Notes: generated from the sequence alone by a model not told the origin. Positions 33,608 to 45,484 are shown, counted from the first letter of the stretch. The stretch: DNA of 64,000 bases from Bedellia somnulentella (GCA_963576735.1 OY755177.1:3844001-3908000); one strand, 5' to 3'. A program made the numbers and translations.

Positions 33608-35461
33608 GATGACTTTTATCTAGTAATTGCTTTTAATTTTATATTAATTTCAACGTTTATCTTCCCCGGAAAAAAGGACTGCATCACAAAAAATAAAGTC
33701 AAAAAGCAGAAAAGAGCTCTTTCTGATACTATGCTCAGTCTCCATAAAAAATTTCAATCAGAAAATGATGTAAAAATTAGCTTTGCTTCTTTTTGCCGGC
33801 TTCGACCATTTTGGATTAAAACAAGACAGATTGGTGAGAGAGAAACGTGCCTCTGCGTTATCCATGAAAACATGCAGCTTATGTTCGACAAATTGAAATA
33901 CCTTGGCTTGTTTTTACACCAGAATTTAAGGGAGCTCTGTAAATCAGTTGTGTGTGACATCAATTCCTATGAATGCATGTTACGAAACTGCATGAAGTGC
34001 AATCACAAAGTCCCTGAAATAAATACCTTTGATGACTCGGTTGAAACTACTTACAAATTATGGACAGTAGAAAAAGAAAACAGGATGATTAAAGGCAAAG
34101 AAAAGCAAATTCGCAGAACAGTAAAGATCGAAACCAAAATTACGAAAAAGCAATTGTATTTACAATTTATTAAAGCTCTAGATAGATTCTTGATACATCA
34201 GTACAATATACACCACCAATACCATGCCACTACGCAAATAAAAAAATCTATTTCTGCGGGTGAAATTTTTGTTCAAGTTGATTTTGCGGAAAATTACTGC
34301 TGCAAATATTCCGAAGAGATACAAGCTGTACATTTCGGCGGCGCAAGACAGCAAATAAGTTTACATACCGGCGTATATTACTACAAATGCTCAAGCTCTA
34401 GTGAGTTAAAATGTCAAAGTTTTTGTACTTTTTCGGAGTGTTTGCGACATGATGCTGGTGCAGTTTTTGCTCATATGCAAAAGATTCTCGATTTGGTGGC
34501 TGAAAAACACCCAATGAAAATCTTACATGTTTTGAGCGATGGGCCAAGCGCGCAATATAAAAACAAGAAATCATTTTTCTTGTTTTCTCAGTAAATCACT
34601 CAAAGATACGGTATGGAAATAGCCTCTTGGAACTATAGTGAGTCCGGACATGGTAAAGGTCCTATGGATGGTGTCGGTGCAGTTCTAAAAAGCACTGCTG
34701 ATCGAGTTGTAGCTCAGGGCGAAGACATTCCCGATTTCGACGCGTTTAGGAAAACTATTGAGTCCAATGTAACGAATGTTATAACATCTGTTGTAACTGA
34801 AGCCGAAATTAAAGCTTTTGATAGGCTTTTGATTCAGCAAAACAACTCAAAAAGCATTAGGGGTACTCAACAAATTCACCAAATTACCTGTGACAATACG
34901 GTACCACAGAGGATTTATTTAAGAAAATTGTCGTGTACGTCCTGTAATGCTGACCAGATTTGTTGCCATTATTCTTTGCCTCAAGGTTATAAGGATTTTG
35001 ACAAAATCCCATGCTTATCCAATAAAGCTTCTGAATCTGGTGAGGTATTGGGTATCTTAGATCACAATGATGCAGTGCGTCATAATAAAGATGTTTCGGA
35101 CCATTCAAATACTGACGATTCTGCAACAGTTTCCGGGACAACTGAGAATGAGCAAAGTGATACGAGATTTATGGAACTCAAAGATGGTATGTGGATTGTT
35201 GCGAGATTTATATACAAGAAAACAAAGAAGAATTATATTGGACAAGTGATTGGATTCGACGGAGGTGAGCCTAAGGTCAAGTTTACGAAAAAAAAACTAA
35301 TTACCAGAGAACATGGTATTTTTATTTGGATAGAACCTGAAGACATTTCCTCTGTTCCTCGTACAGACATAACTGTCATTTTAAAAGAGCCTACCCCAGG
35401 TCGACGGGGAGAGTTACTGTTCTCTATTGCTGAATTAATAAATATTCAGGACATAGCCTAA
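33608..35461 (+). pseudogene. DDE-like transposase/integrase-type protein with Tudor-like tail, one in-frame stop
   Basis: One + frame is open from 33608 to 35461 except for a single TAA at 34592 (after FFLFSQ). The first ATG in frame is 33731, but PGKKDCITKNKVKKQKRAL upstream (about 33665-33720) looks like genuine protein, so the start lies earlier or in a lost exon. Motifs in order: ISFASFCRLRPFW; CLCVIHENMQ; a CxxxxCxxC-like ECMLRNCMKCNH; VQVDFAEN (first Asp); LHVLSDGPSAQYKN (second Asp); SESGHGKGPMDGVGA with a Glu 34 positions after the second Asp. This is a DDE-like arrangement. The last ~90 residues (GMWIVARFIYKKTKKNYIGQ to KEPTPGRRGE) look like a Tudor/SH3-like fold. The family exists widely in animal genomes as unnamed transposon-like proteins. 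Catalytic assignment is my inference. Confidence 0.7.
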
Positions 35462-35687
35462 AATGGCAACTATTAGACAAACAATATGGCTCCCTAATTT
35501 CCTTGTCCAAATCGTTGCCATTTTTTGCATCTCCATTGCATGCATGCTCAATTTAATAAGACTTTGTTAGATTAAGATTACGATAAATACTGATAATAAG
35601 ACTGTGTTAGTTTAAGATTACGATAAATACATATATTTTGGTTATGATGATTACAAATTATGTATTTCATTTCATTACATCCCTTAC

Positions 35688-35925
35688 ATACGCCATCCCA
35701 AAATAATGTTTTTCTAAAGATAGGTCATTTCCATGGATAGGGGTTCACTTCCATGGAGGCAAGTTATAATATTTTTAGCATCTTTACTGTGTTGGGTCCT
35801 GATCCTACTCCTGAGCAAAGGCCTCTCCCATAGTCCTCCATTCCTTCCTCTCATACGCCAGGCTCAAATTTTGTTTTTCTATAGAAAGGTCATATCCATG
35901 GATAAGGGGTCACTTCCATGGAGGC
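35688..35925 (+). repeat. Direct repeat pair of ~75 bp
   Basis: CATACGCCATCCCAAAATAA ... TTCCATGGATAGGGGTTCAC ... TTCCATGGAGGCA at 35691-35760 recurs diverged at 35848-35925. In between lies TTGGGTCCTGATCCTACTCC with GAGCAAAGGCCTCTCCCATA, which looks like part of a dispersed repeat. Function unknown. Confidence 0.5.
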
Positions 35926-37555
35926 ATGTTTTTTTAAAAGCCTTATAAAAAAATATAAAAATGGTGGGAGCTTGACGAGTATTTTTTTATTTAATTGTAA
36001 AACAAAATCTATCGATATCCATCATTACTTGTTAAGAAATCTTGATTTTTTTTTTTTTAATTTTTTAACAACAAAAATGAGAAATACCCACCCCTTCATG
36101 TGAATGCACTGTTGAAGTAAAAAATATTACTGCAGATACCTGGTAATATAATATCACGTACAAATGTAGGTATTCAAAATATCAACAATCTGAAACTTAA
36201 ACAAAACAAACAGACGGTTGATCATCAGACGTCAAGTACTATAATATCCTACTCACATTTACTAAAAAACAACAATACGTATTGTTTTACTCGTATATCC
36301 GTGTTACTAGTGTAAACAAATCAAGAATATTGATATTATGATTCTTTTATGATCCAGTAAATAGCATTCTTTTCAATATTATATCCTATCGTCGGCTTTA
36401 TGTAGCACTAACACATTTCTCCCCGTGGGTGCAGTAAGAAACGACTGAGGCTTTTGAAATGATTATTGGCTGGAGTCATAGGTCTCCAAATAATATAAAG
36501 ATTGGTTGGTGATACCAAATTTATATTACAATGTTGTATTTAATAATGCCAAAGGATATCAATGCAGTCTCAGTAGTATATCTGTTCTCATTCATTACCG
36601 GTTAAATACCGGCTCAAAAATATAACTGTTCATTAGTTAGTTCAATTACTTCCCTGACTTACAGAAACGTGTATTTAATTTTACAAATGGCGCCATTAAG
36701 AACTTTCTCGTATATAATAGTTATGAGTTAGGGCCTTAATGTTAGAGTGTGTTTGCTGACACGCAACGAACTCGGTAATATTTGTAATAGTTTGTGGAGA
36801 AGGATGTGGAGATGGTCATTAAAGTTTATCAGATATAGGCCGATAGATAGGAGTAGGCGGCATAGTTTTGGCTTTAAATAGCGCTATTTGAATACTTTAT
36901 TTATTTTCAACAATAAGCTCACAGCTTAAAGTATAATTCACAATTATAAGAAAATACATACTTCATACCTATAATTTTCATATGTAAATATTTAGAATAT
37001 TTGTGTGTATTGTATATGTATATAGATATTCTATATTTGTATGTATGTATATATATAAATATTCTTTGTTTGTATATATATGTATTGTATATGTTTAGAA
37101 TATTTCATATGTAAATGTTATCTTTTTATGTATAAGGCGCATGTACCCAAAAATACCCACATATTGTACATTAGCTATTGGCTAAGAATATGTATATTTG
37201 TACGTGAGTATGTTATTTTGTGTGTTTAGTTAATTAAAACAATCAAGAAACTTTTGAGATCCGGGAAAATAAACATGCGTTAAATTTGACTAAGAATTAA
37301 ATATTAAAAAAAGAGATTTGAATTTAATACACAATAAATTATGGAAATAATAAACAACGTTTAACTAGATGTTAGGGAATAAAAAGGAAGTGTTGCTAGT
37401 GTGTGTTGTGGGGTGAGAAAAATATTATGATGTGTAGTTTTGTGTATGTATATGTGTGTTTTAATGTAGTTTTTGTATGTATAGGAGGGAAATAATTTAT
37501 ATTTGGTTAGAGAGGAGCACTTTGATTTGCTTCTTAAATGAAGGTTAGCTTAGAT
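35926..37555. other. AT-rich intergenic DNA with fragments
   Basis: A diverged repeat A fragment (+) lies at about 36395-36510 (GTCGGCTTTATGTAGCACTA, CATAGGTCTCC). TATG/TATA-rich simple sequence lies at 36990-37110. No gene recognised. Confidence 0.4.
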
Positions 37556-37798
37556 AAGCATACATACATATACTCACGGCTATAAATCCCTAAAGGGGGT
37601 AGCCAGAGCTGAGAAATTAGAAATTCCTCTTTTGGAAGTTGAGTGGCGAAAAGATGGTAGAATAAAGGTTGTTGGTGATGGGTCTCCAACCGCATCGCCC
37701 AAAAATCCCTTAAAAAGCCCCAAGTCCGTTAGTCGCCTCTTACGTCCACCCACCGGAAGAAATGGGGTAGTGCTATTCTAAGCCGACACTACACAGCA
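37556..37798 (-). repeat. Repeat A copy
   Basis: Nearly complete; starts AAGCATACATACATATACTC and ends GCCGACACTACACAGCAT. Confidence 0.85.
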
Positions 37799-38339
37799 TA
37801 GATAAAATATATCCAATTCAGAAAATTTACGGTTGTAAGTATATGGCAGACGGTAGCTATTAGAGTTTAGTGCGTAGTTAGTGGTGATGGTGACACAAGG
37901 AGAGTGAAAAAGGTGTTTGTTTGTGTGGCGAGTACGTTTACGAAGTGCATTTAGGTTTATTATAGAGGTTGCAAGCTCTGAACTAGATATATGACCGCAT
38001 ACTTACAATACTTACAAGCATACTGGGCTCAACAGGATAAAACGCCCAGAGCCATGATAACTATGATAGCCTCCTTATAACAAATCGCTAGAGCCGTCTA
38101 AATTCTGCCAGTGAAAAAAAAACTTAAACTTTAACAACGTATGATTTTTCGTAGGTATGGCTTTATGGTCCTGAAACTTCTGCTAATAACTTCTCTATCT
38201 TAACTAGCTAGGCTATGCTTTCAATTATTATAAATCGTTGTATATGTTTGTATTAATATAATCGCGAGTATCGGTTAATTCGGCAAGGAATTGAAAATAG
38301 AACTTTAGAGTTTTAAAGTTCTCTCACACGCCAATCACG

Positions 38340-38462
38340 TTTAAAAGCTATCCCAAAATAAAGTGGGTGCTCCTATCCGAACACCAGGTGACAAAATGTT
38401 ATGTGATGTTTAGACGCGATCTATAGCTGCCACCCTCGCTGAATTTATACAGCGTAAACGAT
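38340..38462 (+). repeat. SINE B 3' fragment
   Basis: CCGAACACCAGGTGACAAAA and CAGCGTAAACGATAAAG match the 3' part of SINE B, diverged. It abuts the MITE at 38465. Confidence 0.55.
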
Positions 38463-38464
38463 AA

Positions 38465-38658
38465 AGAGCTTATTCCATTTGTCTGAATGAAGACGTCTGA
38501 GAGCCACAGAATCTGAATTCAGACTAGTGGAATAACGTTCAGAACGCAAGGCTTCTGAAAAGTAGACAAATTTGTGTAGTGGAATAACAAGCGTCTGCGG
38601 CAGTAACTTCGAAGGACGTCTAAATTCAGAAACGACAAAGTGTAATGGAATAAGCTCT
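38465..38658. mobile_element. MITE with TAA duplication (PIF/Harbinger type)
   Basis: The 194 bp element starts AGAGCTTATTCCATT and ends AATGGAATAAGCTCT, with TAA on both sides (38462-38464 and 38659-38661). A 3 bp TWA duplication is typical of PIF/Harbinger MITEs. The interior has extra GTGGAATAAC motifs. No coding. Confidence 0.8.
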
Positions 38659-38919
38659 TAATCCTCTATGGTTAATCATAGGTGGTTGAATATGCAACCT
38701 ATAGTATCGCAAATAACCACAATAGTATAACCAATAGAAACGCCATATTAGCATGTTAACTAGTGAAATGTATCGAATGCGGTTTCTACTCGAAGTAAGT
38801 CCGACTATGCAGTATCGTGAGCATTGGGGTCGTCGAACGGCCTTGTCCGTGACTGATCATTGTAAATAACATTTTTAACATGACTGTACGCCAAATATAA
38901 TTGCTGTTTTATACTGCCG

Positions 38920-39521
38920 CACAGTGGTCCCAAATGGCGAAACGCCGGAAATAGGACCCAAAGTCGGAATTTCTGTCTGATTTTTTTTTTCAATACATAG
39001 AATGAGAAGCCCAACAACATTTTGTTATGACAAAAACCTGATAAATGCATACTTTCGGAGAAAAAAAATAATGAACTTTATTTTGTATGAAGAAAGACAC
39101 ATTTATTTATTTTTCTCGAGTTGGCTGTAATTGGCTGATGTTTGGCTTGTATATATTTGTAGAACTAATGGCCCTCGACAATAAAAAAAATAAATCATGT
39201 GCAGCCACTTGCAGCCTTGGGAGTAAAATGTCTTTAAAAAAATAAATAAAATAAATCTTGTTTTTACGCTGAAATATCGTTTATTATCAATTACTAAAAT
39301 ACATTCCAAAAATAATAATTAATTTAGACTTATATAAGTCGTCTCATTCACAAAACACAATCACTTTGAGCGTCCGTCGATTCTAAGAATTGTTTTATTT
39401 AGTAAAATTCGGGAGTGCCAAGTGGGACAACGTAATTACGGTAAGTCGCTCCTAGACAATAACCCTTTTTGTGCCGGTTCAATTCCGAGAAAATACGGGT
39501 GGCCCATTTTCGGCTAATTGT
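38920..39521 (+). repeat. Left terminal inverted repeat of Transib
   Basis: Mirrors 42548-43149. The innermost shared bases are CCCATTTTCGGCTAATTGT. Small ORFs inside both arms are identical only because the arms are. The exact 9-mer ACAAAAACC, equal to the RSS nonamer consensus, occurs at 39030-39038, 103 bp after the heptamer. Confidence 0.92.
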
Positions 39522-39667
39522 TTTTAGATGATAAAGAATGTCCTTACTCAGTTTTGATTGGCTGTCACTTCATTTCTGTGAGTTAAAGATAGTACCAGCA
39601 CTGTAGGTACGTTCATTCGTAATTCATCCCTTGTGCGTTACTGTTCTGTGGTGTGTTTGTGTTGGAA

Positions 39668-42060
39668 ATGGCTGGATTGGGCTCAAATCTTGATCTATTT
39701 TTAATTCTTCATAGCAGGAATATGAAAGACTATAACTATTTATACGAAGTGATTATTTCAAAAATACCAACTACAGTGTCTCAAGAAGACCTCTACAAAA
39801 TCAAAGAATTTACCCGGAATTTTGTGAAAAATTTGTTAAATAGATGGAAAGACGCAAGCAGAGTCATGAAAACATTCATTTATCGTGAAAATAACAAAGA
39901 GTGGTTGGGGAAAAATATAAAGTGGCCTGTTTGCACATCTGTTGATTTATTAACAGTAATGGGGATCCCGGAGGATGTTGCTGATGAAATGGAAGATGAC
40001 CAGGACCCGATTCCATCTGTCAGTACAGATGTAACTATCTGTACTGCCGAAGCCGGAACGTCAACAGAGACTGAGAAAAGAAAACCCTTCGCAGATTTAA
40101 GCCCCAGGCAAAAATATAATCGATGTCAATCTTTATTGGTTGACATTAATGAAGAAGAAATGCTGCATTTATTGACATCAAAGTTAAGAGCTAATAGAAA
40201 AATAGCATTAGCAAAAGTTATAGAACACTTGAACAAGAATCCGGATCATATTCCAAATGTAACCGATTTGCTTTTTAATGTCAATAAAAAAGCAGAAAAC
40301 GTTTCGGAGGTAAAACATTAGCTCTTTATACATCTCTTGGTCTCTCCAAATGGCAATATAAGGAACTGAGAACTTTTATCCATGAAGAAAGATGCTCTGT
40401 GAGTCTTCCATCTTGCAAAAAGCTCACCGAGGCTAAGAAAAGGTGCTACCCTTCTGAGGAAGACATAGAAATAACAGAAAACAAAACTTGTATCAGGTAC
40501 ATTTAGTTTAATAAATTGGTTTGTTATGATTTATCATTAATAATTATATGACTAACATACTTTTTTTGTTGCAGGTTGCAAGGTCTTTTAAATCATACAG
40601 TGCAAAGAATTGTCCAAGGTTTGGGTGCTGTCACAAGTGCAACTGATGAAGGTTTAAAAATGATATGGAAATGGGGTATCGATGGGTCATCATCTCAAAG
40701 TAATTACAAACAGCAAGCGAATCGTCCTATGTTTGATGATTCGTCTGTTGTGATGATCAGCATCGTTCCTCTCAGACTTGTTGACGGTGGCAAGTTAATA
40801 ATTTGGCAGAATCCTAATCCTGGGTCTACATCTTACTGTCGTCCTGTAAAGTTCTTTTTTACATCAGAGACTGCGCAGTTTATACAAACAGAATGTACGG
40901 CAATGCAAAGAGAAATAGAGGAGCTTGTCACCACAAAGTGTGGAAATACAGAGATATCTCATGAACTGCATATGACAATGATCGACGGAAAAGTTGCCAA
41001 CGCAGTGGCAGATGTACCATCTGCAGCAACCTGCCCAATCTGCTTGGCCAAACCAAGCGACATGAACAAATTAGACCTTGTTCTTGCCAGACCTCCACAA
41101 ACGAGCATGTACAAATATGGAATTTCATCGTTGCACATGAAGATACGGTGTATGGAGTGTTTGCTGCACATATCTTATAACATGGACTTTGAACGCTGGA
41201 GTGCCCGTGGAAATAACAAAGCATTGAAGGAAGCCAAAAAAAATGCAACTCAATCACAATTTCGAGAGGAAACGGGACTCCTTATAGATATTGTAAAACA
41301 AGTAAGTAGATATTTTGATTGTTAATATTAGGTATATTTTCTTAAAACTATATCAATAATAATTTGTTCTAAAATTTAATTTTCTTTCACAGGGATACGG
41401 AACTACAAACGATGGAAACACGGCAAGACGTTTCTTTCACGATTCCAAAAAGACCTCCGAAATAACTGGCATTGATGAGAATTTGATTATTAGATTTTCC
41501 GTAATTCTGCAAGTTATATCATCAGGAGAAACCGTAAAATATGAAAACTTCAAGGCATATTGCAGAGAAACAGCAGAATTATACGTGCACCTCTATCCTT
41601 GGTATCATATGCCAACGAGTGTACACAAACTTCTAGTGCATGGACCAGAAATTTGCAAGCATTTTTCATTGCTGCCTATTGGTAATAATATTTTCTATAT
41701 TTTGTAAATATTAAATCAGAAAGTTGGTACGTACCTATTTTTAATGTTTAAATCATTTTTTTAGGAATTCTATCAGAAGAAGCGTCCGAAGCTAGGAACA
41801 AGGACTTCAGAAACGTGAGACAGAGACACACCAGAAAAATAGGAAGAAAAGAAACGAATGTGGATATTATTCATTCTCTTTTAGTTAGTTCGGATCCCTT
41901 CATATCATGGATCAAACCGAAATACTCAAAACGTCAAAATCAAGATCTCCTTCCTGAAGCAATCCAGTTACTAGATATCGAAAAGAACTTTGACGTCGAA
42001 GAAGATGAAGTAATTAACATAGATAATATCGAAAATATTCCAGATCCGCTTTCCAACTAA
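39668..42060 (+). pseudogene. Transib transposase (RAG1-related), five segments, one frameshift
   Basis: Start ATG 39668 (the in-frame codon at 39653 is GTG). Coding segments are 39668-40313 and about 40314-40496 (joined across an apparent 1-nt deletion in AAACATTAGC), then 40575-41301, 41393-41681 and 41765-42060, with GT-AG introns and matching phases, about 715 residues. The N-terminal part carries RKPFADLSPRQKYNRC and KKRCYP motifs. The core has WGIDGSSSQSNYKQ (candidate first Asp), MTMIDGKV followed by CPICL, the LHMKIRCMECLLH helix, DGNTARRFF, a YPWYHMPTSVHKLLVHG segment, then LPIG and LSEEASEARNKDFR (candidate catalytic Glu). The last blocks parallel the RAG1 E962 region (WASEGNESGNK). 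Transib transposases cut at CAC ends and insert with 5 bp duplications. The single indel is the only defect seen; a sequencing error is possible. Confidence 0.9.
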
Positions 42061-42547
42061 ATTTACTCTTGACTTTCTGTAAGCCTTAATGTTAAGTTAT
42101 GTATATGTTTGTCGGTCGTTTTACATAAATACTTTAAGCTTTTGACGAATTTTTGTTTATATAATAGGTATTGTCTTAATTTTAGCCTTGTATTTCCGTT
42201 TATCTGCATTTATCCGTGTTTGTAATAAAAATATATACCTTATCTAAACAACTTTATTAATATTGATTTTTGGGTTATCTTGGGTCTTAAACAGCCTCTC
42301 GATATCACTATCACCTACAATACTGGTGACCCTTTGTCATTGTTTTGGTGGGAAAGGAAAAATATAAGTAAGAATTTATACAAAATTACAAACAAATCGA
42401 AACAAAACTCGAGTTCAAAATCGCTAATAATACGAGAAACATCTGTTCAGAACAATAGGCCCTATGGACCTTAATAACTAAAACATGACAGGACATTTCA
42501 TAGCATCTACTCAAAACTCACTATAAAAGACATTATTGGACATAAAG

Positions 42548-43149
42548 ACAATTAGCCGAAAATGGGCCACCCGTATTTTCTCGGAATTAAACCGGCACAA
42601 AAAGGGTTATTGTCTAGGAGCGACTTACCGTAATTACGTTGTCCCACTTGGCACTCCCGAATTTTACTAAATAAAACAATTCTTAGAATCGACGGACGCT
42701 CAAAGTGATTGTGTTTTGTGAATGAGACGACTTATATAAGTCTAAATTAATTATTATTTTTGGAATGTATTTTAGTAATTGATAATAAACGATATTTCAG
42801 CGTAAAAACAAGATTTATTTTATTTATTTTTTTAAAGACATTTTACTCCCAAGGCTGCAAGTGGCTGCACATGATTTATTTTTTTTATTGTCGAGGGCCA
42901 TTAGTTCTACAAATATATACAAGCCAAACATCAGCCAATTACAGCCAACTCGAGAAAAATAAATAAATGTGTCTTTCTTCATACAAAAAAAAGTTCATTA
43001 TTTTTTTTCTCCGAAAGTATGCATTTATCAGGTTTTTGTCATAACAAAATGTTGTTGGGCTTCTCATTCTATGTATTGAAAAAAAAAATCAGACAGAAAT
43101 TCCGACTTTGGGTCCTATTTCCGGCGTTTCGCCATTTGGGACCACTGTG
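42548..43149 (-). repeat. Right terminal inverted repeat of Transib
   Basis: Reverse complement of 38920-39521 with the same length and only scattered differences in poly-A/T runs. It ends CCATTTGGGACCACTGTG and is followed by TGCCG. Confidence 0.92.
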
Positions 43150-43159
43150 TGCCGCTGCC

Positions 43160-43435
43160 GTAAGATCATTATAAATGATCGTTAGGCCGTTTACCCACGA
43201 TGGCATGGCATAGGTACTAGATATACCGAAGGTCCGTCGCCGCGTGTACGAAACACTCTCATTAGCTGGTGTAACAGAACCGTCTTTAAAATAATGGCGA
43301 TAGGCTTGATCCCTATCATGTGAGTACACAGTCCAAGCAAAACGTGGGTACACCGGGTGACAAAGTCACGTGATGTTCAGAACTACTAGTACCGCTGCCA
43401 ACCCCTTCGGGGATATACGACGTAAACTTTTGAGT
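43160..43435 (+). repeat. SINE B fragment
   Basis: GTGAGTACACAGTCCAAGCA, AAGTCACGTGATGTTCAGAA and CCCCTTCGGGGATATACGAC match the 3' half of SINE B. The 5' part is diverged or replaced. It begins just beyond the Transib. Confidence 0.6.
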
Positions 43436-44999
43436 GTTTGAGCTTGAAATGTAAGTTATATCATTACCGTGTGCATTTTCCATTTTCAAGTTCAGCGTTC
43501 TAACTTACTATGTAAAGCAAAAGCATTTTAATCAATAATTTGTCAAAAAGATATTGAAAAGAGATAAGATGGTAAAAGTAAGTTTATCTCTGAGTTAGCT
43601 AGGAAGTGAGTAGTAATAGTAAGTTTACATTTTCACTCACATCGCCCTGCCACCACCAACCGATCCTAATAGTTCCATCATTCATAATATCCAAAACTGA
43701 AATAATCCTGAAAACTACCTAAATCTTTGATTCTGAATACTAACTCGCAACTTTAAATATCAAAGTGGAAGGCATCGTAAATGTGGGATTAATTACAGAA
43801 AAATCTCGAACGATTTTTAATTTAATAAAAGATATTTTTAAAAAAATGGGAAGACAAAAGAAGTTTGAAGCAGAAAATTTGTTTTGCATGAAGGGTTTGC
43901 TAGAATCAATCGAAGTGTGGATCGATAATATTTGCCTATGCGAATAGTTAATAAAGTACAAGACATAAAGTATATAATAACATATACTAAAGCCATTACT
44001 TTCTATTGGGGTAGACAGAGACTACGCTGGCAAAGCTCTCGTGCTTCATTTACATACATTAATATTTTCATACATGCTCTTTTATTCTTCATTCTTCGGA
44101 CTTTTCGAGCACATTTTCTATTCACGAGAGGTTTGCCAGGATCGTATCTTAGTAAAAAAACAGGTATAGAGAAGCACATAAACGCTTTATTCTAATATTG
44201 TGTTCACTAGTAGGTTGGCATTGAAGCTTCGCATGCCAAAAACTAGAGCGATTGGCTTTCCATAAAATAAAGATTTTTTCGAAAAAAACGTCCGTCACGA
44301 CCTCTAGGTCGGCGATAGGTCGATGCTAATGACCATCATGAAAAGTTTGGTAGAGATCGGTCCAGCCGTTTCGGAGAAGTGATGTCACAAGCGAAATACA
44401 AAAGTCGGGGTAAATGGAGCTTCGCTCCAATAAACAAATAAATTTTAATTGGTACTCTTATGAAAAGAAAAAAATACACCTAAATTTGGTAGCCAGCTAG
44501 AGCTCTCCGCCACTTATTGCATTTTCTTATTACTCGATATGAAAACCTTCTAACTTGATGTAAAAAAATATATAATGCAATCCCTATGTTTTATTTCAAT
44601 ATGCCTAGTATTAGTGGTTGTATAATAGAATTAATTAAAAACATCTGAAAACATATAGCGTAAACACTTACCTGCATTTTAAAAACCTTTGCAAAAATAC
44701 AGAAACACTTTTCGAAATTCACAACACCCGACTCACATAACAGGCACAAAAATCCAGAACGAAAAAAAAAACAAAACTAGTAAAAAGTTTTCAACTTTCC
44801 CGCCGTTTTGGTGCACGTGTACGTAACGATGGACAGTGGTCAGTGTACAGTGAGATACAAAATAGGTCAGACTACGTTTTTATATGGCCCCCACTTGCAT
44901 TGGATTGCGGTCTTGCGCAATTACTTGATCGATACATTTCAATAGTGACAGAGATGACGGTTGCGTCAATCAGTTTCATTTCAACACATTTCGTTTTAA
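43436..44999. other. Intergenic DNA with an RTE-type LINE fragment
   Basis: On the - strand at about 43975-44105 lies the 3' end of the RTE-type family (CTATTGGGGTAGACAGAGAC, CATACATGCTCTTTTATTCT). At 44220-44430 a segment with GGTAGAGATCGGTCCAGCCG and GAGCTTCGCTCC looks like another dispersed repeat. No gene recognised. Confidence 0.45.
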
Positions 45000-45004
45000 T
45001 AGTT

Positions 45005-45242
45005 GAGCTTAGAATAGCACTACCCCATTTCTGACCGCGGCCGCGGGGATCGTAAGAGGCACCTAAGGGTGTTGGGGCTTTTTAAGTGATTTTTGGGCGA
45101 TGCGGTCAAAGACCTACAACATCACTAAGAACCTTGATTTTACAATCTTTTCCCCACTAAACTTCCAAGAATCGTTGAGGAATTGTTATTCTGAGGCTCT
45201 GGATACCCTTTCTGGAAATTTATAGCCGTGAATATATGTATT
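45005..45242 (+). repeat. Repeat A copy
   Basis: GAGCTTAGAATAGCACTACC through TTGGGCGATGCGGTCAAAGA to GTGAATATATGTATTG. First of two tandem copies. Confidence 0.8.
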
Positions 45243-45455
45243 GTTGAGGCTGAGAATAGCACAAGCCTATTTCTACACTCTGGTGTCGTAAGAGGCGACA
45301 AGGGGTATTGAGGTTTTTCAATTGATTGTTAGGCGAAGCGATTGGAGACCCATTATGAACAAATTCCTTCCTTACTCAACTTCCATAAGTGGCTAAAGAA
45401 TTTCTGATTCAGAAGCTCTGGCACCTCTTTTAGGGTTTATAGCCGTGGTATATAT
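45243..45455 (+). repeat. Repeat A copy
   Basis: Starts GTTGAGGCTGAGAATAGCAC directly after the previous copy's tail and ends TAGCCGTGGTATATATATG. More diverged. Confidence 0.72.
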
Positions 45456-45484
45456 ATGTTATATTCCTATTTATTTTATTTGAC

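Larger units (their letters stand above)
32313..35600. mobile_element. Putative two-gene mobile element with a Transib-like module (right end unknown)
   Basis: A candidate left end CACAGTGTAGGAAAATC begins at 32313, where a repeat A copy is interrupted. Inside are two divergent genes about 190-300 bp apart head to head. One (-) is colinear with the N-terminal part of the Transib transposase at 39.7 kb. The other (+) is DDE-like. Both are broken. No matching right inverted repeat was found between 35461 and 38900; the right coordinate is a guess just past the + strand stop. Confidence 0.5.
38920..43149 (+). mobile_element. Transib DNA transposon, nearly complete
   Basis: 4230 bp bounded by TGCCG at 38915-38919 and 43150-43154, the 5 bp GC-rich target duplication expected of Transib. 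Both ends begin CACAGTGGTCCCAAATGGCG. The inverted repeats are 602 bp each (38920-39521 and 42548-43149) and nearly identical, which indicates recent insertion or conversion. The first seven bases equal the consensus heptamer of vertebrate V(D)J recombination signals, as expected for RAG-related transposons. One spliced transposase gene lies between. About 490 bp between its stop and the right repeat have no recognised content. Confidence 0.93.

Noticed and set aside
36100..36115. GCACTGTT as the right end of the two-gene element
   Set aside because: The last base of the heptamer differs and neither the adjoining sequence nor a 5 bp duplication matches the left end.
39103..39309. Identical 68-residue ORFs at 39103-39309 (-) and 42760-42966 (+)
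   Set aside because: They lie in the two arms of the Transib inverted repeat and are identical for that reason; no independent coding evidence.
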